DNA from: Chthonomonadaceae bacterium
GTDB taxonomy: Bacteria > Armatimonadota > Chthonomonadetes > Chthonomonadales > Chthonomonadaceae
Direction: 5' to 3'
DNA: 64,000 nt
NCBI GenBank assembly: GCA_027459665.1
Contig: DAIDHN010000005.1
Span: 1-64,000 of the forward strand
Below the pieces are notes generated by a model. The model was given only the letters and a program-made list of their open reading frames with translations, made no database searches and was not told the origin of the DNA. The translations under genes and the position numbers were made by a program. Below are positions 26,856-35,988 of the stretch, one piece after another (within the stretch, counting starts at the first letter, position 1; each line of letters opens with the position of its first letter).

Positions 26856-28787
26856 TTAGAACGACTGCCCTATGCTAAAGTCGGCGCGTCCCCCCTCATC
26901 TCCAAAGCCATAGTCCAGGCGGAGAGCGCCAATAGGGGTTTGCACCAGCACTCCCAGACCTGTGCCCAGGTGGAGGCGAAACCCTCCCTGCTGAAAGTTG
27001 TTGATATTCACATTGGAATACTTTCCCCCCCAGGCATCTCCCGCATCTACAAAAAGCACGCCTACAAACCTGCGCGCCAGCGGCTGCCTAAGTTCTACAG
27101 AGGTAAGCAGTTCATACTTGCCCCAGAAACGGGCGTCCCGGTATCCTCGCAGCGTATCGCCGCCGCCCAGAAAAAACTGCTCGGCAAAGGGCAGAGTTCC
27201 GGTAGATGCCCCCAGCACTGCCCGCAAGGCAAGCACGGTTTCATCTTTGGTAGGGTCTGTTGGAGGGCGCTGCCCAGAAAGACTGATGTACTGGCGCGCC
27301 TCCAGATTGAAGCGCAAAAAGTTGGCGCTTCCATACACGCCGGGTACAAATATACCCGGAATAGTAACAGGAGCCTGCAAATTGGCGTGGCCCGCCTCTA
27401 TGGAAAGCGTTTGCACCCCGCCTTTGGCAGGGTTGAGATAGTAGTCGCGGGTGTCGTGGCTAAAAGATGTGCCCAGGGTGAATACTGGCCCGTTCTGAAT
27501 GATCTGCAGGTCGGCCAGAGGCAGATTGAGCAGATCGGTGCGAATAGTCTCTCCTCTAAAAAAGAGCGAGCCGTTTACATACCTGCTAAACGGACGGCCC
27601 ACAGAAACATAGCCTCCTGTGTGCTGCTCATTGTAGTATGAGTTTCCGCCAAATGTGGTATTGCTCACTCCGCTGAATGAGGAAAACCCGTTGGAGAAGC
27701 GGTAAACGGTTTTATCGTAGAGCTGCATGCTGAGGCTAGTGTGATGCGAGTCGAGATACGGTTCTATGAAGCCCAGCTCCACGCTGTTGCGCCCCAGTGC
27801 GCCGCCTGTAGAGGCACGCAGGCTGAGGGTTTCTCCGGTGCCGCGGAAGTTTGTGTCTACTGCCTCTGCATAGCCAATAATGTGTTCTGCCGGGCTGTAG
27901 CCAACGCCGCCGGTAATGGAACCGGTTCGCTTCTCCTTGATATTGATGTCAATAGCATACTGTGCCGGGCCGGTTTGTACCGGCGCCACCTGCACATTGT
28001 CAAATATGCCCAGGTTCAGCAGCGATTCCTGGTCTCTGCGCAGCGTACGTATGTTGAAGTAGCTGCCAGGCTTGGTATGCAGTTCTCGTGTTACCACATA
28101 CTTGCGAGTTTTGTGCAGGCCGTCTATTTTAATGGAGGAAACGCGGGGCACAATCAGCGGAACCTGCAGAATGCCGTTTTTATCTACATTCACTTCAGCG
28201 CCCACCTGCATGGTGTAGCCCTGCTTTGTATAATAATCTTGAGCGGCAGTATAGTCGGTAATGAATGTGCTTGCGTTGAAAATGGGGTTTGGCATCTGCG
28301 CCGAGGGCAGCATATTTTGAAAGAACTTGAGTACAAACTGTGGTTTGATTGGGCCAGAGCCGGTGAGGGTAATGTTTTTCACCACCGGGTACTCATGCAC
28401 TTCTATCAGTACTTTGCAGGTGCCGTTGGGCGGGCTGGGTTCTTCTGCCTCCACTATCACCGGGTTATTGTTTGAGTCGGCGAGAGTGGTTCCAAAATAG
28501 CCGCTGGCAAGCAGATTCTGAATCATCTGGTTTTGCAGTTCCGGCGTAAACGGCTGCCCGACTTTTGCTCCGCTGGTGGCTATGATGTAGGCGCTGTTCA
28601 AGATGTGGTTGCCGGTCACTTCAAAACTGACAATACGAGGCGCACCTGCAGGGGCAGTACTTGCAGAAGCTCCCGGAGAAGCCGTTTGAGCAATTGCACG
28701 AAGAGGGGCAAAAAATAAAACTGGGATCAGCACTGTCCCGACGCCCAGCAGCAGCCACACCCCAGACCGGTTGTTTTTCCAATCCAT
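26856..28787 (-). CDS. bamA: Outer-membrane assembly protein BamA (Omp85)
   Basis: A 643-residue Omp85 protein, the core of the machine that folds beta-barrel proteins into the outer membrane. After an N-terminal signal segment (about residues 10-35) come three POTRA domains (about 51-135, 135-215, 216-287), fewer than the five of E. coli. A barrel runs from about 290 to the end, with the FLGGGDTLRGYRD lid-lock motif, GVLFVDAGDAWG and a terminal Phe (FSIGQSF), the C-terminal signature of barrels. The ATG at 28787 has AAGGAG at 12 bases, slightly long. The gene follows an ECF sigma gene and precedes ompH. Confidence 0.94.
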   Translation of the reverse strand: MDWKNNRSGVWLLLGVGTVLIPVLFFAPLRAIAQTASPGASASTAPAGAPRIVSFEVTGNHILNSAYIIATSGAKVGQPFTPELQNQMIQNLLASGYFGTTLADSNNNPVIVEAEEPSPPNGTCKVLIEVHEYPVVKNITLTGSGPIKPQFVLKFFQNMLPSAQMPNPIFNASTFITDYTAAQDYYTKQGYTMQVGAEVNVDKNGILQVPLIVPRVSSIKIDGLHKTRKYVVTRELHTKPGSYFNIRTLRRDQESLLNLGIFDNVQVAPVQTGPAQYAIDINIKEKRTGSITGGVGYSPAEHIIGYAEAVDTNFRGTGETLSLRASTGGALGRNSVELGFIEPYLDSHHTSLSMQLYDKTVYRFSNGFSSFSGVSNTTFGGNSYYNEQHTGGYVSVGRPFSRYVNGSLFFRGETIRTDLLNLPLADLQIIQNGPVFTLGTSFSHDTRDYYLNPAKGGVQTLSIEAGHANLQAPVTIPGIFVPGVYGSANFLRFNLEARQYISLSGQRPPTDPTKDETVLALRAVLGASTGTLPFAEQFFLGGGDTLRGYRDARFWGKYELLTSVELRQPLARRFVGVLFVDAGDAWGGKYSNVNINNFQQGGFRLHLGTGLGVLVQTPIGALRLDYGFGDEGGRADFSIGQSF

Positions 28788-28865
28788 TCGCAGTCCATTC
28801 TCCTTTACATTCCTGCAGACATGCTCTTCTGCTTCGCTGCAGCCAGTGCATCGCACTCTGCTCAG

Positions 28866-29438
28866 CTACTCCATTAAAAAGTAGGGTTCCAGTTTGCGCC
28901 GCAACATGGCACGTGCGCGTGAAAGACGTGTTTTCACGTTTTCCAGCGTGAGGCCGGTTGCTTCTGCAATCTCGTTGTAAGATAGATGCTGAAACTCTCG
29001 CAGCATCACTACCTCACGATACTCCATGGGCAGCGCCTCTATGGCAGCGTGTATACGTTCGCCCAGCTCTTTCTCTTCCAGCACTTTCTGGGGTGCATGG
29101 GTGTAGTCGGGCACTTCCCGCGTAATGCCTTCCTCATCTGGCAGCTGGGTTTGATCAAGCGACTCCATGCGCACATGTTTTCTGCGCTCCCGCTGTCGTA
29201 TGCGATTGATGCACAAATTGCGTGCAATCTGGTACAGCCAGGTAAATACCTGTGATTCCCCCCGAAAAGCGCCATAATGCCTGAAGGCATTGATAAAGGT
29301 TTCCTGGGTAACATCGGCAGCTTCTTCATAGTCGCCCAGCATTTGAAAAACCAGGTTAAAAATGCGCTTTTCGTACTGCTCAACCAGCGCATCAAAATCC
29401 CGCTGATACCCCGCATCTTCTGAAGGCGCCGCTTTCAT
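28866..29438 (-). CDS. ECF-type sigma factor upstream of bamA
   Basis: An approximately 190-residue sigma factor with region 2 (EEAADVTQETFINAFRHYG and FTWLYQIARNLCINRIRQ) and region 4 (YREVVMLREFQHLSYNEIAEATGLTLENVKTRLSRAR) typical of RpoE/SigW-like ECF factors. The ATG at 29438 gives a standard length; an in-frame ATG at 29594 would add about 52 non-conserved residues but has a weak GAGG site, so the start is uncertain. No anti-sigma gene is next to it. It lies 78 bases ahead of bamA and is co-directional, which suggests envelope-stress control of outer-membrane biogenesis, as with RpoE in Proteobacteria, but this is inference. Confidence 0.9.
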   Translation of the reverse strand: MKAAPSEDAGYQRDFDALVEQYEKRIFNLVFQMLGDYEEAADVTQETFINAFRHYGAFRGESQVFTWLYQIARNLCINRIRQRERRKHVRMESLDQTQLPDEEGITREVPDYTHAPQKVLEEKELGERIHAAIEALPMEYREVVMLREFQHLSYNEIAEATGLTLENVKTRLSRARAMLRRKLEPYFLME

Positions 29439-29679
29439 AGATCGCACCACATCCACCCTGGGGGCAGACGCTTCTCCTGGGCTGCAGAATTGCACACCAG
29501 ATACAGCAGCCAGCCGCAATGGAAATGCAGGCAGCGCACACTGCTTTTCTGCTTCTTTGCCTGTGCGGTTCTGAAGAAAACGGGGGATTGCCATCTGGTT
29601 GCCTCATACGCCGGATGCACTGAAAGCAGCATGCACAGCGTTTGGTATCGAGCTGTTTTGTACGCAGTCAATACCATTG

Positions 29680-29704
29680 GACGCATAATACCCCGCGTTG
29701 TTAC
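29680..29704 (-). promoter_or_regulatory. Possible ECF-dependent promoter upstream of the sigma gene
   Basis: On the - strand GTAAC (29700-29704) and CGTC (29680-29683) are separated by 16 bases, the usual ECF plan. The element resembles the one ahead of the ECF gene at 3.6 kb, and could mean autoregulation. Evidence is motif-only. Confidence 0.3.
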
Positions 29705-29787
29705 ATCCCTTTCCCCTGCTTGCACCTTCTTGCCGTTTTCAGGCTGCAGTTGTTCTCTTCACGGGTATATAGTATGGCACATGCTGG

Positions 29788-32700
29788 CTAGAAGCGCGTG
29801 ATGCCTTCTATGCTGAGTGATTGAACATTTTGTTCATTCTGCTCCAGAGAGAGCTGAAACCGCGGGCTGAAGCGAAAACTGAACTTGATGTCTGAAAGTG
29901 CATGCGTGCCGCCCAGAGTGCGGGTATAGCTTACATACAAAGGCCCAAACAGCCTGCGCGCCAGGGTAAACGATAAACGCTGCACCGGGTCGTACTGCAA
30001 AGCCAGCTCTTCAAACCCCAGCTGCTGGGCGGGTTTGGCAAAAAGCGTTGGCAGCACAGAGTTGGCTACCATGCTCGTAATCTGCTGGGCTATCGCCTGG
30101 CCGGGGTTTTTCTCCAGCCCCTGTATGGCCCCTACCCCCAGCGCATCGGCAACCTGAGAAAACAGCACCTGCTGATCGCCAGAAAAGTCTGGCGGGTTGG
30201 TTTGAAAATCGAGATGCAGGCGTGACTGACCAGTGACCGGGTTCACTGTTTGACCAGTAATTGGCCCCTGGGCAGTAACGATTACCTGGTATTTGCGCTG
30301 CCCGCTAAAGGTGTTGGGGTTGGGCAAAAACAGGCTGGTTTGGGCGCGCACATTTACTGTTAGGCCCAGCACAGGCTGATCTGGCAGGCTTGGATCACGA
30401 GTGGGATATGCCAGCGTGATTTCACCCGGAGGCATCACAGAAAAGCGTGCGGTAGGAAAAGAAAGCACTCCGCGCTGTACCGTAAGCCTGCCGTACAGCT
30501 GCAGAGGAGGCGTCTGCCCGGCGACCCCCTGTGCGGCGCCCGGCGCGGTGTGCCTGCCTGTAACTTGTATGGCACCCTCAACCTCCCCGCTGAGTGCAGA
30601 GGTAGCTACCTGCACATTGCGCTGCAAATGCAGGCTCACATTCAGTTTCTGCAGCAGAGGAAGAGTGAAATTTCCTCCGCCTGTGTTGCCAATTTGTGCA
30701 GGCGGAGAAGCGTAGGCATTGTTCACCGTAATTGTCCCGGTGAGTGAAGGGCGCAGCAGCGTACCGGTCAGGTGCATGTCCAGCGCGGCTTCACCGCGCA
30801 GCACGCCGCTGTTCACGCCGGGCAGAGGGTTTTCGTTAAAAAGTGCTTTGGAAGCCCGCAAATAAATGCCGCCATGCTGTTCAGGTTTTCCTGAAAGTGG
30901 AAGGGAGCCGCTGAGGGTAATATGTGAACCGGTGGCGAGAGCTGCCGGAAGACGGGTGTTGTACAAGTGACTTTCCGCCTGAAAACCGTTTTCTACCTGC
31001 ACCGAGGCGCCATTGAACAGCAGTGAGCCTTGCAGGTTTTGCAAACCTGTGTGCAAATACTCTATTTTGCCGCTGGCAGTAGTAAAGCCAACGCGCAAAA
31101 TTTTGCTTTTTAACTGCAGCTGTCCAGAAACACGAGGCTGAGCAATGGTGTTGTCGATGCTTGCTGCTGCTTCAAATGTACCGTCGCTGTCTAGGGCTAC
31201 TCCGGGCATGAGGGCAGTAAGCGCCTGCAGGCTCTGGGTGGGAATAGTGGCAGTGAGATGCAAAGGTGCGTTTTGTGGGAAATAAGGCTGCTTCCATTCA
31301 AAACCTGCCGAGCCTTGCAGCTGCCCCTCAAAATGCCCTGGAGAGCCATCGAGGTGCCTGTAATTGCGTGTAAAAGTAATCAGGTCGGCACGGAGTTCGG
31401 GCTGCTGCAGCGTAATTTTGCCCGCGGTAATCTGGTTGATGACCTGCCCGTTCCATTCTACGTTGCTGAAGCTGGCCGAGGCTTCTATGCGGGGGGAATG
31501 TATGGGGCCGGAGGCGGTGAGTATCACATCGCCCGAACCCGACAGGGTTTGCAGCTTTTGCATCCATGTATTGCCGCCTGCCGGCATGGGAAGCGAATGT
31601 ACCAGGCCGCCCAGATTGAGGTTGTATATGCCGGCATCCAGCGCCAGGCTGCCCTGAAAGGCCGCCTGCGCACTTTGCGCCAGCACAATGCCCAGCGGGC
31701 TTTGTATGCGCAGGGCAGGGCCGGATGTATTTTCGGCAGGCATTTGAAAGCCATGCCTGTCGCCCGAAGCGCTGGCCTGCAGGCTGTTGATGACGGCACC
31801 GCCTATTTGCAGACCGCTTCCCTGCAGTGTTGCAACAAGATGCGGGTTCTTCAGGCTGCCTGCTGCATGCAGAGCGCCAGAAAGTGAACCGTTGAGGGCA
31901 AAGCCAGGGGTGTTGAGCCAGTCTGCAACCCCCTGGGCGCTGCCTGAAGCGGCAGATGTTTGCAAAAACAGGGCTTTCAGGTCGGTTAGTTTCAGCCCAT
32001 GCCACAGCATGCTTCCCTGCAGCGTCTGTTTGCTGGGGCGGTACTGGGCATTTTCTACAGATATCACTGGCAGCGGCGGCACTGTGCCGGGCAGCGTAAG
32101 CGTAAGCAGAGGCATTTTTATCATATCAGGCGTGTACTGCAATTGTGCTGCCAGAGTGCCGGCATTGTACTGGCGCCATGCAAAATTTTGCACTGTAAGC
32201 TGCGCACTGCCCTGCGGATGTTTTAGGGTGCCCTGCACTGTTGCCTGCAGCGAAAGGGCGCCGCTCAGGTCGGAGCGTGTCACCCCGGATACTGCAGTAA
32301 TCAGATCAAGCAGGCGCAGACCGTTTGCCCGCAGCCGGGCCTCTATTTGTTTTTGCGGGCTGAGGGTGCCGTCAAAAGCAACGTCTCCCCCGGCACCGGC
32401 AAGATGCACCTGCGCCTGCAGCTGTTTCGCTGCATTGTAGCTCACCAGTGCAGTTGCAGAAGAAAGCGGTATGCCGTGCAGCAGGGCGTGCTGTACTGTA
32501 ACCTGCACAGGGTGTGCAAGATAGAGGTTCGGGTAGATACCTTCCACATCCACCAGGCTGGTGCTGATAGTGCCAAGCGCAGGCGGCAGCACATTGGGGT
32601 CGGCAGGGGTATCGAAGTGCGTTCCAGCCAGTTTCAAAAGGTCTTCTACATCAAAAGAGCGGGCAAGAGCATGCAGGTCAAGATGAGGTTTTTTGGTATT

Positions 32701-34737
32701 GTAGTGCAGCATTTCGCCCGAAAACTGTACAATACCGGGGTACCTTTCGGCAATGCCGCGTGCAACCGCTACCGTTTTTCGAGTAATTTCAAAGTGGGTG
32801 GCCACTCTGTCAAACCGAATGAGGCCGCCTCCTACGTTGAATGCATTGAACAGCCCATCCAGTTCAGGCTGATGAAACGTGCCTCCCAAATGTGCCCGCA
32901 AATATCCCTCCCCGCTCAGACGCTGCACACTAAACAGAGGCTGTGTCTGCTGTGCATCTGCAGCAGTTTGAATAGTTTTGGCAGGCAGCAGTGCGGCGGC
33001 TATCTCTTTCAGGTTCAGTTCATCTCCCTGCAAAATCAGGTTGTAGCGCTGCTGCTGCAGGTTCACCACCCCTTTTGCCTGCAGTTCTCCGCGGCGGTCA
33101 TTCACCTGCAGCGTATGCAGCACTATACGCCTCCCGGCTTCTGAAGCAGCTGCGTAAAGCGAGTGAATACGCTTTCCCGCATAGCCTGGGTCTCTGGCAT
33201 ACAGCCTGGCAGTAACAGCAGGGGTATGCCCCTGCCTGCCGCGCATGGTGAAATCAGCCTGTGCTGTGCCTGCAAGCCGGGTATGCAGTACCGGGTTCAA
33301 CCCTGCCAGGCTGACATTGCGCGCACGGGCATTCAAACTAAAGCTGCCCGGATGGCGCAGTTGCACAATGGCCTGTATACTGGCAGCACCGCCTGCAAAC
33401 CCTCCTTGTATATTGGCGGCGAGCTGCTGGTTGTGAATCAGTGCATGTATCCTAATGTTACGCGCATCAAAACCTGCATAGCCCGCCCCGGGCAGCAGCG
33501 CATCTGCGGCAACTACAGGGTTTGCAAGCGGTCCGGCTGCCTGAAACTGCACGCTGCCCTGTGCAAAAGCGGTTCGCAAATTGGCTGCAAGCTGCGTATC
33601 ATGCCCATGCAGCAGTTTTTGAAGAGCCGGCTGCTTTTTCAGCATGCTGTAATTCAGACCTGTTACACTGCCGCGCAGCGCTATCAAGGGCGAACGGTGA
33701 GCGCCCTGCCAAAGGCGGTTGATTCGTGCTGCCGTGCCCTTCAGCGCATACTGCGCACCTGCCGCGCTCCCCTGCATCTGAACCCTCAGGGTATTGCCCG
33801 CCAGGTGCAAAGAGAGTGTCTGCGCCCTTACAATGCCCGGAACGCCCTCAACACGCCCCTGCACATTGTGCAGGCTGGCATTTGCCGAGGCAATAAGGCT
33901 CTGAAAAAAACCGCCCGTGCCAGGCTGATACAAAAAATTGAGCTGCACCCTTCCACTGCCATGCACAAGCCTCAGAATGCGGGCTGGAATAAACCGTGAT
34001 ACAATGCTGGCAGCCTGCACGCCGTGCAAATCAAAAAGGCCGGCCAAACGCAGCGGCGCAGTGTGAAGCACCCCCTGCCCCTGTATAGATGTAAGGGGAC
34101 TGGCGGCGGCCGTACTGACTATCTGAAAGGCATAGGCGCTGCTGGGCAAAAACTGCAGATGAAAATTGATGTGCTGCAGGTACACCTTTACCTGCTGCTG
34201 CGGCGCATAAGATGCATGGGGCAGAGCGTTGTCTGTGTAGTGCAGCATGCCGTTTTGCACCACAATCTGATCGATAATAGGCTGGCTGCTTCTCTGTGAG
34301 GGATGAAGAAGTGAAGCAAAATTCCAGATGCCCCTGCTGTTGCGCGCAAGGGAGAGATGAGGATTTTTCAGGGTGATTTGTGAAATAGGAGGCTGCAGAC
34401 GCCTGCTGCCAAAAAATAGCTGCGGGCTGTACTGCACTGCAATGCTTTGTACGCTGCCGGGGGCAGGCTGACGACTGTGAGGGTCTGGACCAACAGACAC
34501 ATTTTTCAGAATGACTTCATTGGGCCGAAGCGACCACGGGCTGTGTCGAAAAAGTACGTTTTGCACCACAATCCGCCTGTGCAGCGAACGGGTAGCTTCT
34601 ACCGAAAGAATTGAGGCGAGGCGCCTGCCGTTTTGCAGCCAGAAAGCAATGTGCTGCAGCGTCAAAAAAAACAGCAGCGCCAAAAGCGCTATCGGCAGTA
34701 GCGGTATGAAATTGGTACAGCGTTTCAACACGCGCAT
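29788..34737 (-). CDS. TamB/AsmA-like translocation and assembly protein
   Basis: A 1649-residue protein with one N-terminal membrane anchor (about residues 12-32) and a very long beta-helical region of repeating short strands, ending in a DUF490/TamB domain (about the last 350 residues). TamB-like proteins bridge the inner and outer membranes and carry phospholipids or help barrel insertion. The N-terminal 200 residues fit the AsmA-type start (VRRIVVQNV and VILKNVSVGPD strands). The ending, with GPLYVSYTRTLGG and SFRFSPRFQLSLEQN, matches the barrel-like C-terminal strands of TamB. It lies upstream of the sigma and bamA genes on the same strand and is only 51 bases after lipA. Confidence 0.9.
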   Translation of the reverse strand: MRVLKRCTNFIPLLPIALLALLFFLTLQHIAFWLQNGRRLASILSVEATRSLHRRIVVQNVLFRHSPWSLRPNEVILKNVSVGPDPHSRQPAPGSVQSIAVQYSPQLFFGSRRLQPPISQITLKNPHLSLARNSRGIWNFASLLHPSQRSSQPIIDQIVVQNGMLHYTDNALPHASYAPQQQVKVYLQHINFHLQFLPSSAYAFQIVSTAAASPLTSIQGQGVLHTAPLRLAGLFDLHGVQAASIVSRFIPARILRLVHGSGRVQLNFLYQPGTGGFFQSLIASANASLHNVQGRVEGVPGIVRAQTLSLHLAGNTLRVQMQGSAAGAQYALKGTAARINRLWQGAHRSPLIALRGSVTGLNYSMLKKQPALQKLLHGHDTQLAANLRTAFAQGSVQFQAAGPLANPVVAADALLPGAGYAGFDARNIRIHALIHNQQLAANIQGGFAGGAASIQAIVQLRHPGSFSLNARARNVSLAGLNPVLHTRLAGTAQADFTMRGRQGHTPAVTARLYARDPGYAGKRIHSLYAAASEAGRRIVLHTLQVNDRRGELQAKGVVNLQQQRYNLILQGDELNLKEIAAALLPAKTIQTAADAQQTQPLFSVQRLSGEGYLRAHLGGTFHQPELDGLFNAFNVGGGLIRFDRVATHFEITRKTVAVARGIAERYPGIVQFSGEMLHYNTKKPHLDLHALARSFDVEDLLKLAGTHFDTPADPNVLPPALGTISTSLVDVEGIYPNLYLAHPVQVTVQHALLHGIPLSSATALVSYNAAKQLQAQVHLAGAGGDVAFDGTLSPQKQIEARLRANGLRLLDLITAVSGVTRSDLSGALSLQATVQGTLKHPQGSAQLTVQNFAWRQYNAGTLAAQLQYTPDMIKMPLLTLTLPGTVPPLPVISVENAQYRPSKQTLQGSMLWHGLKLTDLKALFLQTSAASGSAQGVADWLNTPGFALNGSLSGALHAAGSLKNPHLVATLQGSGLQIGGAVINSLQASASGDRHGFQMPAENTSGPALRIQSPLGIVLAQSAQAAFQGSLALDAGIYNLNLGGLVHSLPMPAGGNTWMQKLQTLSGSGDVILTASGPIHSPRIEASASFSNVEWNGQVINQITAGKITLQQPELRADLITFTRNYRHLDGSPGHFEGQLQGSAGFEWKQPYFPQNAPLHLTATIPTQSLQALTALMPGVALDSDGTFEAAASIDNTIAQPRVSGQLQLKSKILRVGFTTASGKIEYLHTGLQNLQGSLLFNGASVQVENGFQAESHLYNTRLPAALATGSHITLSGSLPLSGKPEQHGGIYLRASKALFNENPLPGVNSGVLRGEAALDMHLTGTLLRPSLTGTITVNNAYASPPAQIGNTGGGNFTLPLLQKLNVSLHLQRNVQVATSALSGEVEGAIQVTGRHTAPGAAQGVAGQTPPLQLYGRLTVQRGVLSFPTARFSVMPPGEITLAYPTRDPSLPDQPVLGLTVNVRAQTSLFLPNPNTFSGQRKYQVIVTAQGPITGQTVNPVTGQSRLHLDFQTNPPDFSGDQQVLFSQVADALGVGAIQGLEKNPGQAIAQQITSMVANSVLPTLFAKPAQQLGFEELALQYDPVQRLSFTLARRLFGPLYVSYTRTLGGTHALSDIKFSFRFSPRFQLSLEQNEQNVQSLSIEGITRF

Positions 34738-34788
34738 AGCGTGGTCTTTCTGAAGGACGCCCGCCCGCCTGCGGCGGACGGAACGTTG

Positions 34789-35682
34789 TCAGGCGCTTAC
34801 CCCAACCCTTGCCAGGCGGTCGGCCAGCAGTTTCTCTGAAAACGCCTGCGCATTGTATGAGGAGCGTACAAATGGCCCCGAGGCTACAAACAGAAACCCC
34901 ATCTCTTCCCCAATACGTTCATACTCTGCAAAACGATCGGGATGTATGTATTCAACCACGGGCAGATGCCTGTCGGTGGTAGGGCGCAGATACTGCCCAA
35001 TGGTTACAGCGCTCACCCCTGCTTCCCGCAAATCGCGCAGGGTTTGCAATACTTCTTCAGGGGTCTCCCCCAGCCCCAGCATTATGCCCGATTTGGTGTG
35101 AATATCAGGGTTCATCTGCTTCACTGTGCGAAGCAGGTCAAGGGTTCTTTCGTATTTCGCCTGCGGGCGCACTGTGGGCGAAAGCCGCTGTACGGTTTCA
35201 ATGTTGTGGTTGTAAATATCGGGCCGCGCTTCTACCACACGCCGAATGCACCAGCGCTTGCCCTTGAAATCGGGGGTAAGCACTTCTACAATCACCCCCG
35301 GAATAGTCTCTCGCAGGGCGCGTATGGTATCGGCAAACTGCCCCGACCCTTCGTCTGCCAATTCATCGCGAGCAACCGATGTTACCACCACATGCTTCAG
35401 CCCCATGGCGCGCGCAGCTTCGGCCACACGCCGAGGCTCATCTATATCCAGTTCTTCCGGCCTGCCTACCTTAATGGCGCAAAAGCCGCAGTTGCGGGTG
35501 CAAATATCTCCAAGTATCATAAAGGTAGCGGTTTGTTTTGACCAGCATTCGCCTATATTAGGGCAGCGCGCGCTTTCACATACGGTGTGCAGCTTGTCTG
35601 CGCGCATCATCTGCTCCACATGCAATACTGTTTCCGGGCTGGGCACGCGCTTTGTAAGCCATGCCGGCAGTCGGTTATTCAC
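34789..35682 (-). CDS. lipA: Lipoyl synthase
   Basis: A 297-residue radical SAM enzyme that inserts two sulfur atoms into octanoyl chains on the E2 or H proteins to make lipoyl groups. Both clusters are visible: the auxiliary 4Fe-4S ligands Cys35, Cys40 and Cys46 (CESARCPNIGEC) and the radical SAM ligands Cys61, Cys65 and Cys68 (CTRNCGFC). The TLEPGHDR-like end is here FVASGPFVRSSYNA, typical of LipA. The start is a GTG with GGGAG 8 bases upstream. No lipB or lipM is next to it. It is the first gene of the long - strand block that includes TamB. Confidence 0.97.
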   Translation of the reverse strand: MNNRLPAWLTKRVPSPETVLHVEQMMRADKLHTVCESARCPNIGECWSKQTATFMILGDICTRNCGFCAIKVGRPEELDIDEPRRVAEAARAMGLKHVVVTSVARDELADEGSGQFADTIRALRETIPGVIVEVLTPDFKGKRWCIRRVVEARPDIYNHNIETVQRLSPTVRPQAKYERTLDLLRTVKQMNPDIHTKSGIMLGLGETPEEVLQTLRDLREAGVSAVTIGQYLRPTTDRHLPVVEYIHPDRFAEYERIGEEMGFLFVASGPFVRSSYNAQAFSEKLLADRLARVGVSA

Positions 35683-35988
35683 TTCTTGTTCTCCCTGTTG
35701 TGCAGAGTTTACATGCTGAGGGTTGTAAAGCCGCTCTGCAGCGCGCCTGCATTTTTGGCACGTATAGTACAGAGTACTGTTTGAATAATTATGATACGAG
35801 TGTACCGCACACAGGGTTCTGAAGCAATGACTTGTGCGAAAGAGCGGCGAATTTCAGGTATCTGCCTCTGCTGTGAACACTGCCTGCCCTGCATCAAAAG
35901 CTGTAGGCATTATTTTTGGCATGCTGCTGCATGCAGCACACCCTGGCAGGCAAAATATGTGGGCATGCCTCGCGGGCTGGCGCAAAAA
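35683..35988. other. Intergenic region, no gene supported
   Basis: About 300 bases lie between the lipA start and the end of the nitrate reductase gene. Two short open frames (about 60-90 codons) cross it in both directions, but they lack ribosome binding sites, have Cys/His-rich random composition and overlap each other, so they are not called. A near-palindrome AGTACAGAGTACT occurs at about 35767. It holds the lipA promoter region, but I cannot name clear hexamers. Confidence 0.4.
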
